Assembly: GCA_964636985.1 (NCBI GenBank)
Contig: CAZWSX010000016.1
Coordinates: 62,001 to 126,000 of the forward strand
Direction: 5' to 3'
From: CAZWSX01 sp964636985
GTDB taxonomy: Bacteria > Planctomycetota > Planctomycetia > Pirellulales > Pirellulaceae
Length of the DNA stretch: 64,000 nucleotides
Below the pieces are notes generated by a model. It was not told the origin of the DNA. It saw only the letters and a program-made list of their open reading frames with translations, and did no database searches. This document shows positions 8,489 through 15,753 of the stretch, piece by piece. Made by a program: the position numbers and the translations under genes. Position 1 is the first letter of the stretch. Every line of letters begins with the position of its first letter.

Positions 8489-9115
8489 ATGGCTGGCCAC
8501 ATTGTGCTGTTAGGCGATTCGATCTTCGACAACGCCTTTTACGTGCCGGGAGGACCTTCGGTCCTGGAGCATGCAAGGTGCATCGCACCGCGCGACTGGA
8601 AGGTGACGTTGGTCGCTGTAGACGGCGCCACCGTTTCGTCCGCCTTTGGGCAAATTGATCGAATACCGATGGACGCCACGCATCTGGTTCTCAGTGTCGG
8701 AGGGAACGACGCATTATGGGCAGGTGGGACTGTCCTGCCGCAAGATTCGACAAGCGTCCGGTCGTCGCTGGCCGCCATCGGCGAGGTAATCTTGGAGTTT
8801 CGCCGGCAGTTTCGCAAACTCGTCGACGAATTGCGGGAGTCGCAATTGCCTCTGACGGTCTGCACTGTTTACGACGCCATACCAGGGCTTGAGTTGGCAG
8901 AGCAGGCTGGGTTGTGTCTGTTCAACGACGTGATCACGCGGACGGCTTTCGAAGTCGGAGCGTCGCTCATCGACTTGCGAATCGTTTGTAGCGAAGCATC
9001 GGACTACTCGGAAATCTCGCCCATTGAGCCATCCGCCAGCGGGGGCGGAAAAATCGCACGGGCGATTTGGAGCGCGGTGACCGGCGGCGAATCCCACCGG
9101 CATGTCGTCGTCTGA
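8489..9115 (+). CDS. SGNH/GDSL-type hydrolase-like protein
   Basis: 208 residues from the ATG at 8489, placed eight bases after GGAG; an in-frame GTG at 8480 is less likely. Block I is LLGDSIFDN with the nucleophile Ser11; block III is SVGGNDALW (N73, D74) for the oxyanion hole. The C-terminal block that usually reads DxxH reads SPIEPSASGG, without a His at that place, so the catalytic triad appears incomplete or differently built. There is no signal peptide, which suggests a cytoplasmic enzyme acting on a soluble ester. Substrate unknown. It is followed by a co-directional phosphatase gene after about 160 bp. Confidence 0.75.
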   Translation: MAGHIVLLGDSIFDNAFYVPGGPSVLEHARCIAPRDWKVTLVAVDGATVSSAFGQIDRIPMDATHLVLSVGGNDALWAGGTVLPQDSTSVRSSLAAIGEVILEFRRQFRKLVDELRESQLPLTVCTVYDAIPGLELAEQAGLCLFNDVITRTAFEVGASLIDLRIVCSEASDYSEISPIEPSASGGGKIARAIWSAVTGGESHRHVVV

Positions 9116-9276
9116 CAACAGATTTCGCGAAATCCCCTTCACCGCTGTCCTCGCGCAGGAGCCCCTACGACAATCATTATTGGGAACGGGTCACGCTTCG
9201 CTAAGCAAGTAACGGACGACGGCACCTAATTGTTTGTGCTCTGTTCACCCCTAACAGCATTTGTTGAGAACGGAAC

Positions 9277-9954
9277 ATGGCGGGGCGGACGCTTGCCATC
9301 GGCGATATTCACGGATGCCATGTGGCATTGGCGGCGCTGGTGCGACTGTTGAAGTTGAGTCGCCACGATACGTTAATCGTACTAGGAGACGTGATTGATC
9401 GCGGCCCCGATAGTCGGAACGTTGTTGAGCAGTTGCTTGCTCTTAGCAGCATCTGTCAAGTTGTGACGCTACGAGGCGATCATGAGGAAATGCTGCTCGA
9501 AGCTTGTACCGATACCGATAAGATGGCGCGATGGCTAGGCAATGGCGGCAACGAAACCATGGAATCGTATGGATGGATTCCGGGAGTCAGGCATCCCGTA
9601 ATCGAGGACTACATTCCTCCTGCACACATGGAGTTCTTTCGTAACAGTCGGGATTTCTACGAGGTGGATAAGCACATTTTTGTTCACGCCGGCTATGTCG
9701 CCGATTTGCCGATGGAATCGCAACCGCCTCTTGCCATGCGCTGGCGCGTCGCCAGTGCCTCGGCATGTGAACCACACGTGTCGGGAAAGAACGTGATCGT
9801 CGGGCACACGGCTCAACGGAGCGGCAGAGTCCTCGACTTGGGTTTTCTGATATGCCTTGACACCAACTGCGCTCGTGGGGGATTCTTGACGGCGATGGAT
9901 GTGAATGCCGGCACCGTTTGGCAGGTGGACAAGGCTGGTAGAATTCGTGGGTAG
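9277..9954 (+). CDS. PPP-type metallophosphoesterase (Ser/Thr phosphatase family)
   Basis: 225 residues. Metal-binding motifs of the PPP/calcineurin superfamily are in order: GDIHG (9-13), GDVIDRGPDS (37-46), then RGDHEE (66-71) where the family normally has GNHE, and IVGHTAQRSG for the C-terminal His. The Asn to Asp change at residue 68 affects a second-metal ligand and also the hydrogen bond to phosphate. Size and motif order resemble bacterial PrpA/PrpE and lambda-type phosphatases, which dephosphorylate proteins or diadenosine tetraphosphate. No signal peptide. Start is preceded by a weak GAACGGA. The redoxin gene follows 27 bp later on the same strand. Confidence 0.85.
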   Translation: MAGRTLAIGDIHGCHVALAALVRLLKLSRHDTLIVLGDVIDRGPDSRNVVEQLLALSSICQVVTLRGDHEEMLLEACTDTDKMARWLGNGGNETMESYGWIPGVRHPVIEDYIPPAHMEFFRNSRDFYEVDKHIFVHAGYVADLPMESQPPLAMRWRVASASACEPHVSGKNVIVGHTAQRSGRVLDLGFLICLDTNCARGGFLTAMDVNAGTVWQVDKAGRIRG

Positions 9955-9981
9955 TACTGCACGGGAAATGAGAAAGTAACG

Positions 9982-10605
9982 ATGTTGTTTGCACGAAGTC
10001 TCCGGTTGTTGTTCGCCTGTGCCATCTTGTGCCTCGCTATAGTCGCAATGCACGCCGATGAACCGGCCAAGCCCCAACCCAGCCAACAATTCGTCAACGT
10101 CGTTGACGATAAGGGCCTCGGCGACAACTTCACGATGCCTGGCCCCGATGAGGGCCCGGCCACTGTGCTCATCTTTTTCGGGCACGAATGCCCGATCTCG
10201 AATAGCTACGCGCCGGAGATTGGCCGGCTGGCCAAAGAGTTTGCGCCCAAGAAGGTTACTTTTTGCGTGGTGTACGCGGAGAGCGATTTGAACGAGGACG
10301 ACGCCCGCAGGCATGCCCGCGAATATGGTTTCCCCTGTGCGGCGATCCTTGATCCGAAGCTGACGCTTGCCAAACGTTGCGGGGCGAAGTTCAAACCGGA
10401 AGCTGCGGTTATCTCGTCCAAGGGCGAAGTGCTGTATCTGGGACGCATCGACGATCGCTATACCGGTCTCGGCAAACGCCGCGAGCAACCCACCCATCGC
10501 GATCTGCGAGACGCGTTGCTTGCAGTCTTGGACGGCAAGCCGGTCGCGAATTCTCGAACGAAAGCGATCGGCTGCGACATCGATTTTCCCAAAGAGACCG
10601 AGTAA
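9982..10605 (+). CDS. Secreted redoxin / peroxiredoxin-like protein
   Basis: 207 residues with an N-terminal signal peptide (LRLLFACAILCLAIVAMHA). The thioredoxin-like fold is indicated by VLIFFGHECPISNSYAPEI, where Cys70 sits at the position of the AhpC/TSA peroxidatic or redoxin active cysteine with the context CPIS, followed by KKVTFCVVYAE and AAILDPKLTLAKRCG. The C-terminal IGCDIDF supplies another Cys. This fits the planctomycete 'redoxin domain' family that is often coupled to exported cytochromes or other redox proteins; here it stands alone but is followed by an anchored thioredoxin. It probably acts in the periplasm in thiol or peroxide chemistry; the substrate is not known. Confidence 0.8.
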   Translation: MLFARSLRLLFACAILCLAIVAMHADEPAKPQPSQQFVNVVDDKGLGDNFTMPGPDEGPATVLIFFGHECPISNSYAPEIGRLAKEFAPKKVTFCVVYAESDLNEDDARRHAREYGFPCAAILDPKLTLAKRCGAKFKPEAAVISSKGEVLYLGRIDDRYTGLGKRREQPTHRDLRDALLAVLDGKPVANSRTKAIGCDIDFPKETE

Positions 10606-10721
10606 CAACGAAGCGGTCGCGGCCGATTTTCCCAAAGAATCGCTACAACCGAAACGTGAGTTGGAGCGCGCTAGAAATGACGTAGGTTTTCCGACCACTT
10701 TCTCGGTCTGGAGCTTGCGTC

Positions 10722-11135
10722 ATGCGCCTTGAGCAACTTCCCAACGTCCTTTTCGTGGCGATCGCACTGGCCGTCGGCGCCTACGCGCTGCGGAACGGGC
10801 TCGATGGCCCGCCCCTCGATCCTGGAATTCCTGACGATGCCTCGTTCGCGGCTGCCATCAATGCTCCGACGGAGTACACGCTCGTCAAGTTCGGCGCGGA
10901 TTGGTGCGGGCCATGCCGCGCCGTCGAGCAGGAACTGAATGTCCTGAGCGCGAAGATGCAAGGCCGCGTGACCGTCGTGAAGGTCGATGTCGACAAGCAT
11001 CCCCAGCTGGCTCGGCACTACGGCGTGAGCGGTATCCCGAAGCTGGTTCTCTTCCGCCAGGGCCACCTTATCGACGAAGTGGTTGGCGCTCGCGATGCGC
11101 ACTCGCTCGAGCAATGGGTCAACCAGCCCCGCTAG
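10722..11135 (+). CDS. Membrane-anchored thioredoxin
   Basis: 137 residues. An N-terminal hydrophobic helix (about residues 7-22) is followed by a thioredoxin domain with the classical active site WCGPC (C62 and C65), the charged strand VTVVKVDVDKHPQLARHYGV and the cis-proline loop GIPKLVLF. The anchor with no obvious cleavage site suggests a thioredoxin domain facing the periplasm. It lies 116 bp after the redoxin gene on the same strand, and the two could be redox partners (inference). Start ATG is eight bases after GGAG. Confidence 0.88.
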   Translation: MRLEQLPNVLFVAIALAVGAYALRNGLDGPPLDPGIPDDASFAAAINAPTEYTLVKFGADWCGPCRAVEQELNVLSAKMQGRVTVVKVDVDKHPQLARHYGVSGIPKLVLFRQGHLIDEVVGARDAHSLEQWVNQPR

Positions 11136-11154
11136 TTCGCTAAGGCCTAGCTCG

Positions 11155-12234
11155 CTAGGGCTTGGCGCTGAGCCGAATCGTTTGGAACGCTCCCGGCGGC
11201 ATGGTCGCCGCGCACAGCGAAGCGTTGTCGACTACCCAAGGCGTCGACCAGGTGCGGCCGGTATCGTGCACGACGTTGTTGAAGAACATCGCCTCGAATT
11301 TGATGGCCCGATAGCCGTACGGGTATTGCGATGCGATCCGGTTCTCCGGCTTTAGGTCGTCGAGTCCCTCGCGGAAGAAGTAGTGGACGCTTCCGTCGGG
11401 CGTGAACGATAGCCCGATCGTGTACCAGGTCTTCTCTTTGATTTCAGGCCCTTGCATATCGCGGCCGTACACATCCGAGCGAACCATGATGCAGGCGGAG
11501 TCGGGCTTTCTTCCTGCGCCGTAGCGGAAGTGGACGAACATCCCGGGCCAGTATTCTTCCGGCTCCATTTCGTCGGTTTCTTCGTTGGGCTTGTCGTGCG
11601 TGGCTCGCAAGCCAGCCCGCATGCCGAAGGTGTTCCCCTCGCGCCGCTCCCATTGCGTGAAAGCGGGAGCGTAGATCCGGCAAACGCAGTTGGGCGACCA
11701 CGACATCGGGATCATGCCGCCCAGCATCGCTTGCGAGTCCATCAGGAAGTCGTCTTGCTGAACGTCGTTATGAACTTTCCCTGGCACGCCTGGATGGAGC
11801 GTTTGCAGGAGCATCGATCCGGTGCTTCCAGCAGGTCCGCCAGGCGGAGTGGCAACCCGCTTCACGATGTCGGGTTGACCGCGGAGCGCGGCTTCCGCCC
11901 ACATCCGGTTGCTCGAGATGCCGCCGGGCAGGCGGACTTTCTTATCGATGTTGTAGCTGCTCTTCTGGCCGTTGGGAGTGAAACTCCACGACTCATCTTC
12001 AAAGTCGTCGGTCAGAAGTGTTTGGCCTGTTCCGGGAACCGGCGCGAGTTGCGGATTCGGCGGCGAGCCGAGATACCGCGGCGGATTGTGGTCGCGTTTC
12101 TTCTTCTTGCCAGTGCCAAAGAGGTCATCCAAAATGCCGTCGGCATGGGCCGAAGCAGCCGCAGCCATAACCGACGTACCCAGTAATCCGCCGAGAAAGC
12201 CGCGGCGCGATGGAGATGATGCAAACAGGGACAT
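11155..12234 (-). CDS. Tat-exported protein of unknown function, probable beta-sandwich
   Basis: 359 residues from the ATG at 12234. The start is chosen because it is followed by a twin-arginine signal: PSRRGFLGGLL and then an AAAASAHA cleavage region. The mature protein has a basic KKKKRD stretch and then a beta-rich body with many aromatic residues, e.g. LTDDFEDESWSFTPNG, FGMRAGLRAT, YWPGMFVHFRYG and WYTIGLSFTPDGSVHYFF. The overall feel is that of a concanavalin/laminin-G-like carbohydrate-binding or lyase fold that appears in planctomycete secretomes, but I do not recognise a catalytic motif. It converges on the thioredoxin gene with 19 bp between them. Confidence 0.6.
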   Translation of the reverse strand: MSLFASSPSRRGFLGGLLGTSVMAAAASAHADGILDDLFGTGKKKKRDHNPPRYLGSPPNPQLAPVPGTGQTLLTDDFEDESWSFTPNGQKSSYNIDKKVRLPGGISSNRMWAEAALRGQPDIVKRVATPPGGPAGSTGSMLLQTLHPGVPGKVHNDVQQDDFLMDSQAMLGGMIPMSWSPNCVCRIYAPAFTQWERREGNTFGMRAGLRATHDKPNEETDEMEPEEYWPGMFVHFRYGAGRKPDSACIMVRSDVYGRDMQGPEIKEKTWYTIGLSFTPDGSVHYFFREGLDDLKPENRIASQYPYGYRAIKFEAMFFNNVVHDTGRTWSTPWVVDNASLCAATMPPGAFQTIRLSAKP

Positions 12235-12449
12235 GGGACGATCTCGACAGATGAGCTTGTGCGAGCAACGTCGCTCGCCGGACGTCAATGTCAGGTGTAT
12301 CTCGTAGAATCGGCCGCTCAAGAATTGCGCTTCAAGAATGGTCGGCCCAGCAGGAAAGGGCACCGTAGCTTTGCCCGGTTGTGAAGACTTCGCAGATTGA
12401 AGTTGCGATGCCTGGTCGAGTTGGCCACTGGAGCGGGAGCCGGAGCTTG

Positions 12450-12480
12450 AGTAGTCCAGGCCCTTCGGCCCTGGACTACT
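12450..12480 (-). repeat. Palindrome after purB, terminator-like
   Basis: Perfect 11-bp stem AGTAGTCCAGG / CCTGGACTACT (12450-12460 and 12470-12480) with a 9-nt loop CCCTTCGGC, located 25 bp past the purB stop codon. It resembles other intergenic palindromes in this window in position (just downstream of a stop) but not in sequence. No clear T-run is present on the minus strand. Confidence 0.5.
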
Positions 12481-12505
12481 TGTTGGGCTAGCCTTGAATG
12501 CGCTG

Positions 12506-13933
12506 CTAGACCTTCACTTCAGCCGTGAGCGCTGCCTTGCCAGCATAGCGCTTCTCGATCAGCTGAACCACTTCTTCGAGAAACTCATCTACCTGCTGCG
12601 GCGCGCGGCCCACGTACTGGCTGGCATCAGCGATCTGGTCGAGCGACACGTTCGCGAAGGCCGGATCGCCTTGCAATCGAGAGAGCAAATCGTTCGGGCG
12701 GCCCAGCGCTTTCACCTGCTGAGCGGCGGCCTGGCTGTGAACGCGGATGCGTTCGTGCAAATCTTGGCGATCTCCGCCGGCGGCGACGGCCGCCATCATG
12801 ATGTTCTCGGTCGCCATGAACGGCAGTTCCTCGGCCAGATTCTTCGCGATCACGTTGGGATAAACCTCCATCCCGGTCGTGATGTTCTGATACAAGATCA
12901 AGATCGCGTCGATTGCCAGGAACGCCTGCGGCAAGACGAGCCGGCGATTGGCACTGTCGTCGAGCGTGCGCTCCATCCATTGGTTCGCCGCCGTCTGGGC
13001 CAAGCTGTTTTGGATGCTCAATACAAATCTGGCCAGCGAACACATCCGTTCGCTGCGCATCGGGTTGCGTTTGTACGCCATGGCCGAAGAGCCGATTTGC
13101 TCGGCTTCGAAAGGCTCTTCCAGTTCCTTTCGACTGGCAAGAATGCGGACATCGGACGCTGCCTTATGAGCCGATTGGGCAATCCCGCCCAACGCATCGA
13201 CGACCATCGCATCGATCTTGCGCGAGTAGGTTTGCCCCGAGACGGCGTACGACTCGGCAAAGCCCATCTTTGCGGCCACCATCTGTTCGAGCTTGCGGAC
13301 CTTTTGGTGATCGCCATTGAATAAGGCGAGGAAGCTTGCCTGCGTGCCTGTCGTTCCCTTGATGCTGCGTGCTTTGAGTGTTGCCAGACGGTGTTCGATT
13401 TCCTCCAAGTCGAGCGCGAGGTCTTGAGCCCACAAGCAGGCTCGCTTGCCGACCGTTGTCGGCTGCGCGGGTTGCAAATGCGTGAAGGCCAGGCAGGGCA
13501 AGTCGCGGTGTTTTTTGGCGAACGCACCCAGCTGCGAGATCACCGTCGCCAGACGCGTGGCGACCATTTCCAGCCCCTCGCGAATCAACAGCAAGTCACC
13601 GTTATCGGTGATGCAGCAGCTAGTCGCGCCGAGGTGGATGATCGGCTTGGCGAGTGGGCACAGATCGCCGAAGGTGTGGACGTGGGCCATCACGTCGTGG
13701 CGCAATCGCTTTTCGTGCGCGCGGGCGGCGGCAAAGTCGATGTTGTCGAGGTTCGCCCGCATCTGCGCGAGCTGTGCTTCGGTGATGTCGAGACCTAGCT
13801 CGCGCTCGGCTTCGGCTAGCCATACCCACATCCGGCGCCAGGTGCCGATGCGGCGTTGGTCGCTCCAGAGTTGAGCCATCTCGCGCGACGCGTACCGGGT
13901 GATGAGCGGGTTTTCGTAGACTTCGTTCGACAT
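12506..13933 (-). CDS. purB: Adenylosuccinate lyase, animal/eukaryote-like type
   Basis: 475 residues. The enzyme removes fumarate from SAICAR and adenylosuccinate in purine synthesis; it is a cytoplasmic tetramer. The fumarase-superfamily signature GSSAMAYKRNPMRSE is at 281-295, and FTHLQPAQPTTVGKR (150-164) carries the catalytic-region His. Several blocks read like animal ADSL as I remember it: GATSC..TDN, IKGTTGTQASFL, SGQTYSRK, ERTLDDSANRR, ELPFMATENI and YVGRAPQQV. Length is nearer vertebrate ADSL (about 484) than B. subtilis (about 431) or E. coli (456) PurB. The gene stands alone with no other pur genes near. Start ATG at 13933 has only a weak ribosome-binding sequence. Confidence 0.93.
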   Translation of the reverse strand: MSNEVYENPLITRYASREMAQLWSDQRRIGTWRRMWVWLAEAERELGLDITEAQLAQMRANLDNIDFAAARAHEKRLRHDVMAHVHTFGDLCPLAKPIIHLGATSCCITDNGDLLLIREGLEMVATRLATVISQLGAFAKKHRDLPCLAFTHLQPAQPTTVGKRACLWAQDLALDLEEIEHRLATLKARSIKGTTGTQASFLALFNGDHQKVRKLEQMVAAKMGFAESYAVSGQTYSRKIDAMVVDALGGIAQSAHKAASDVRILASRKELEEPFEAEQIGSSAMAYKRNPMRSERMCSLARFVLSIQNSLAQTAANQWMERTLDDSANRRLVLPQAFLAIDAILILYQNITTGMEVYPNVIAKNLAEELPFMATENIMMAAVAAGGDRQDLHERIRVHSQAAAQQVKALGRPNDLLSRLQGDPAFANVSLDQIADASQYVGRAPQQVDEFLEEVVQLIEKRYAGKAALTAEVKV

Positions 13934-13985
13934 GGGTGCTTGTGATGTGCTCTTGGGAGACGACGGGAGACGTGCTTGATGAGTC

Positions 13986-14021
13986 CACTTTGCACGGACA
14001 GGAATGTCCGTGCTACTTTTT
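13986..14021 (-). repeat. Dispersed palindromic repeat, family A, inverted copy
   Basis: Perfect 9-bp stem GCACGGACA / TGTCCGTGC (13992-14000 and 14005-14013) with a GGAA loop, flanked by TACTTTTTT. Read on the minus strand it starts AAAAAAGTAGCACGGAC and ends CCGTGCAAAGTGG, almost the same as the repeat after accA. It follows the stop codon of the HD-domain gene, again in the orientation of the gene it follows. Confidence 0.6.
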
Positions 14022-14034
14022 TGGGGATGGCTGA

Positions 14035-15435
14035 TTACATGTTGGTGGCGTCGTCGATGGGGTGGCCGATCATTTTGTCGAGGGCGGCCGCGACGGCGGG
14101 GCCGTGTTCGATGTTGTGAGCGTACACCCGGCAGATTCTTTGGCTCATGGGGAGCCGCTTGAACAGTTCGTGCGTGGTCAAAGGGCGAACGCGGTCGGAC
14201 GCCGAATCGTAGCGGAAGTTTTGCCCGCTTGAAGGGCCTTGCGTGTGGGGCCGGAAGACCGAGCGAGCGATATCCAACCGCAAGGGGATCTCGCGCAGTT
14301 TAGCCGGCAGATGTTCCCGCAGGGCCGCTTCGGCCACCCGAGGGCTGCCGAAGACGCTCGCTTGTTCCGAATCCCCCTCGCCAAAAACAATGGGCCGCTC
14401 GCAGATGGCGATCCAGGGGATCTCGCGTTGCAGCAGCTTCCGCCAGCGGTGCCCCAGTGCGGCGGTTTCGGCGTCGGGTGAGTCGGCCCAGCGGTCGACA
14501 TCGACCATCAGCGATGATTCGTGGAAGCGAAGGTACTGGGTTAAATGCTCGGTTGGGTCGCCCGGGAACAGTCGATCGCGACTGTCGACAAACAGTTCCT
14601 GCATCGCCAGGTCGATCGCGCGTACCGTTCGGTGGAAGTAGATATTTCGAAAGAGTTCGCCGCGCACATTGATGAATCGCACCAGCGAGTCGACTCCCTT
14701 GTCGTGCAATGTTAAACCTTGCGGGCTAAAGAAGGTGTAATGGAGCAAGCGGTCGATGTCGAACGCTTGCCGGCTGTAGCCCGACATGAAAGCGTCGCGG
14801 AGGACGAAGTCCATGTTGTCGATTGTGTAAATTCCGCTCAGCAAGCTTCGCAAGAACCGCAGCCATTGCGGCCTCTCTTGATCGGAGGCATCCGCCTTGG
14901 GTCGAACGATCAGCCAAGCAACTTGCTGGGGATCGAGCGTCTCCTCCGATGTGAGTTCAGAATTGGGATTGCGGCGCAGGCCCTTGAGAAGCGGGCCTAA
15001 TTCTTCGACGACAATCTTAGCCCCGACTGTCTCGTGGGTTTGGCCAAATCGGCGCAGGAAATGCTCGTCAAAGAAGTGGCCGAAAGGGCCATGCCCGACG
15101 TCGTGCAGCAAGCCCGCCATCCGTAGCAGCGTTTCGACGTAGCCACGGCTAGGAACGTTTGCGCAAGTTTCGCCGAGTGTCGGGTAGAGCAGGGCGACGA
15201 CGCGGCTCGCCAGATGCATCACCCCCAATACGTGCTGGAAGCGGTTGTGTTCCGCAGTGGGGTAAACCCACCAGGCGGTTTGCAACTGACGGATGTGCCG
15301 TAGCCGTTGTAACCATGGGTGGTCGATGATCTGCCGTTCCGAAGTTTCGCCGGTCGCAAGCCGAGCACTGGACGTGAACGGAATATACCCATGAACAGGG
15401 TCATGACTCAGATTTTCCCGCTGGTAGTCGCGCAT
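14035..15435 (-). CDS. HD-superfamily phosphohydrolase (dGTPase/SAMHD1-like)
   Basis: 466 residues. Metal-binding HD pattern: FQH (H68), LLHDVGHGPFGHFF (H111, D112), with the conserved upstream RLRHIRQLQTAWWVYPTAEHNRF segment that precedes the HD motif in the COG1078 group. The next conserved part, VAWLIV.. and SLLSGIYTIDNMDFVLRDAFMSG (D of the fourth ligand), is also present. Proteins of this group hydrolyse dNTPs or related phosphates; exact substrate here is not determined by sequence. No signal peptide, so cytoplasmic. The gene diverges from the 665-residue secreted protein gene. Confidence 0.85.
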   Translation of the reverse strand: MRDYQRENLSHDPVHGYIPFTSSARLATGETSERQIIDHPWLQRLRHIRQLQTAWWVYPTAEHNRFQHVLGVMHLASRVVALLYPTLGETCANVPSRGYVETLLRMAGLLHDVGHGPFGHFFDEHFLRRFGQTHETVGAKIVVEELGPLLKGLRRNPNSELTSEETLDPQQVAWLIVRPKADASDQERPQWLRFLRSLLSGIYTIDNMDFVLRDAFMSGYSRQAFDIDRLLHYTFFSPQGLTLHDKGVDSLVRFINVRGELFRNIYFHRTVRAIDLAMQELFVDSRDRLFPGDPTEHLTQYLRFHESSLMVDVDRWADSPDAETAALGHRWRKLLQREIPWIAICERPIVFGEGDSEQASVFGSPRVAEAALREHLPAKLREIPLRLDIARSVFRPHTQGPSSGQNFRYDSASDRVRPLTTHELFKRLPMSQRICRVYAHNIEHGPAVAAALDKMIGHPIDDATNM

Positions 15436-15753
15436 CTACCCATTATGTCGCGTGGCGGTCATCCGTTTAAGGAGGCATGCGACGAGGGCCAAGGCGTGGC
15501 GTTATCGCGCGATTCCCAACGAAATCCTTGCGAGAATCCGAATGAGTATGCCGCACCAACGGCCGCAAACCCATCCCATCAGCAAGACATTGCCCCTTGG
15601 GAAAAATGTAGCGATTGCGCCAAAACCTCCGTCATCACTGACCAGGGGGAGGGGAGAAAAGCGAACTGGGGGCGTAGGAAATCACGGCCGATAACGAGAG
15701 ACGATATCGCGTCGTATTCCCAACGACGGACAGTCGAACCCGGAGGCCACCCC
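15436..15753. other. Intergenic region between divergent genes
   Basis: 318 bp between the HD-domain gene and the GTG-started secreted protein. It should hold promoters for both genes. I see no RNA gene, repeat or strong hairpin; an open frame runs through it on the plus strand but has no start signal or protein-like composition. Confidence 0.4.

Noticed and set aside
15319..15753. Upstream extension of the 665-residue secreted protein
   Set aside because: It would overlap the divergent HD gene, has no ribosome-binding sequence and would bury the signal peptide; the GTG at 15754 is preferred.
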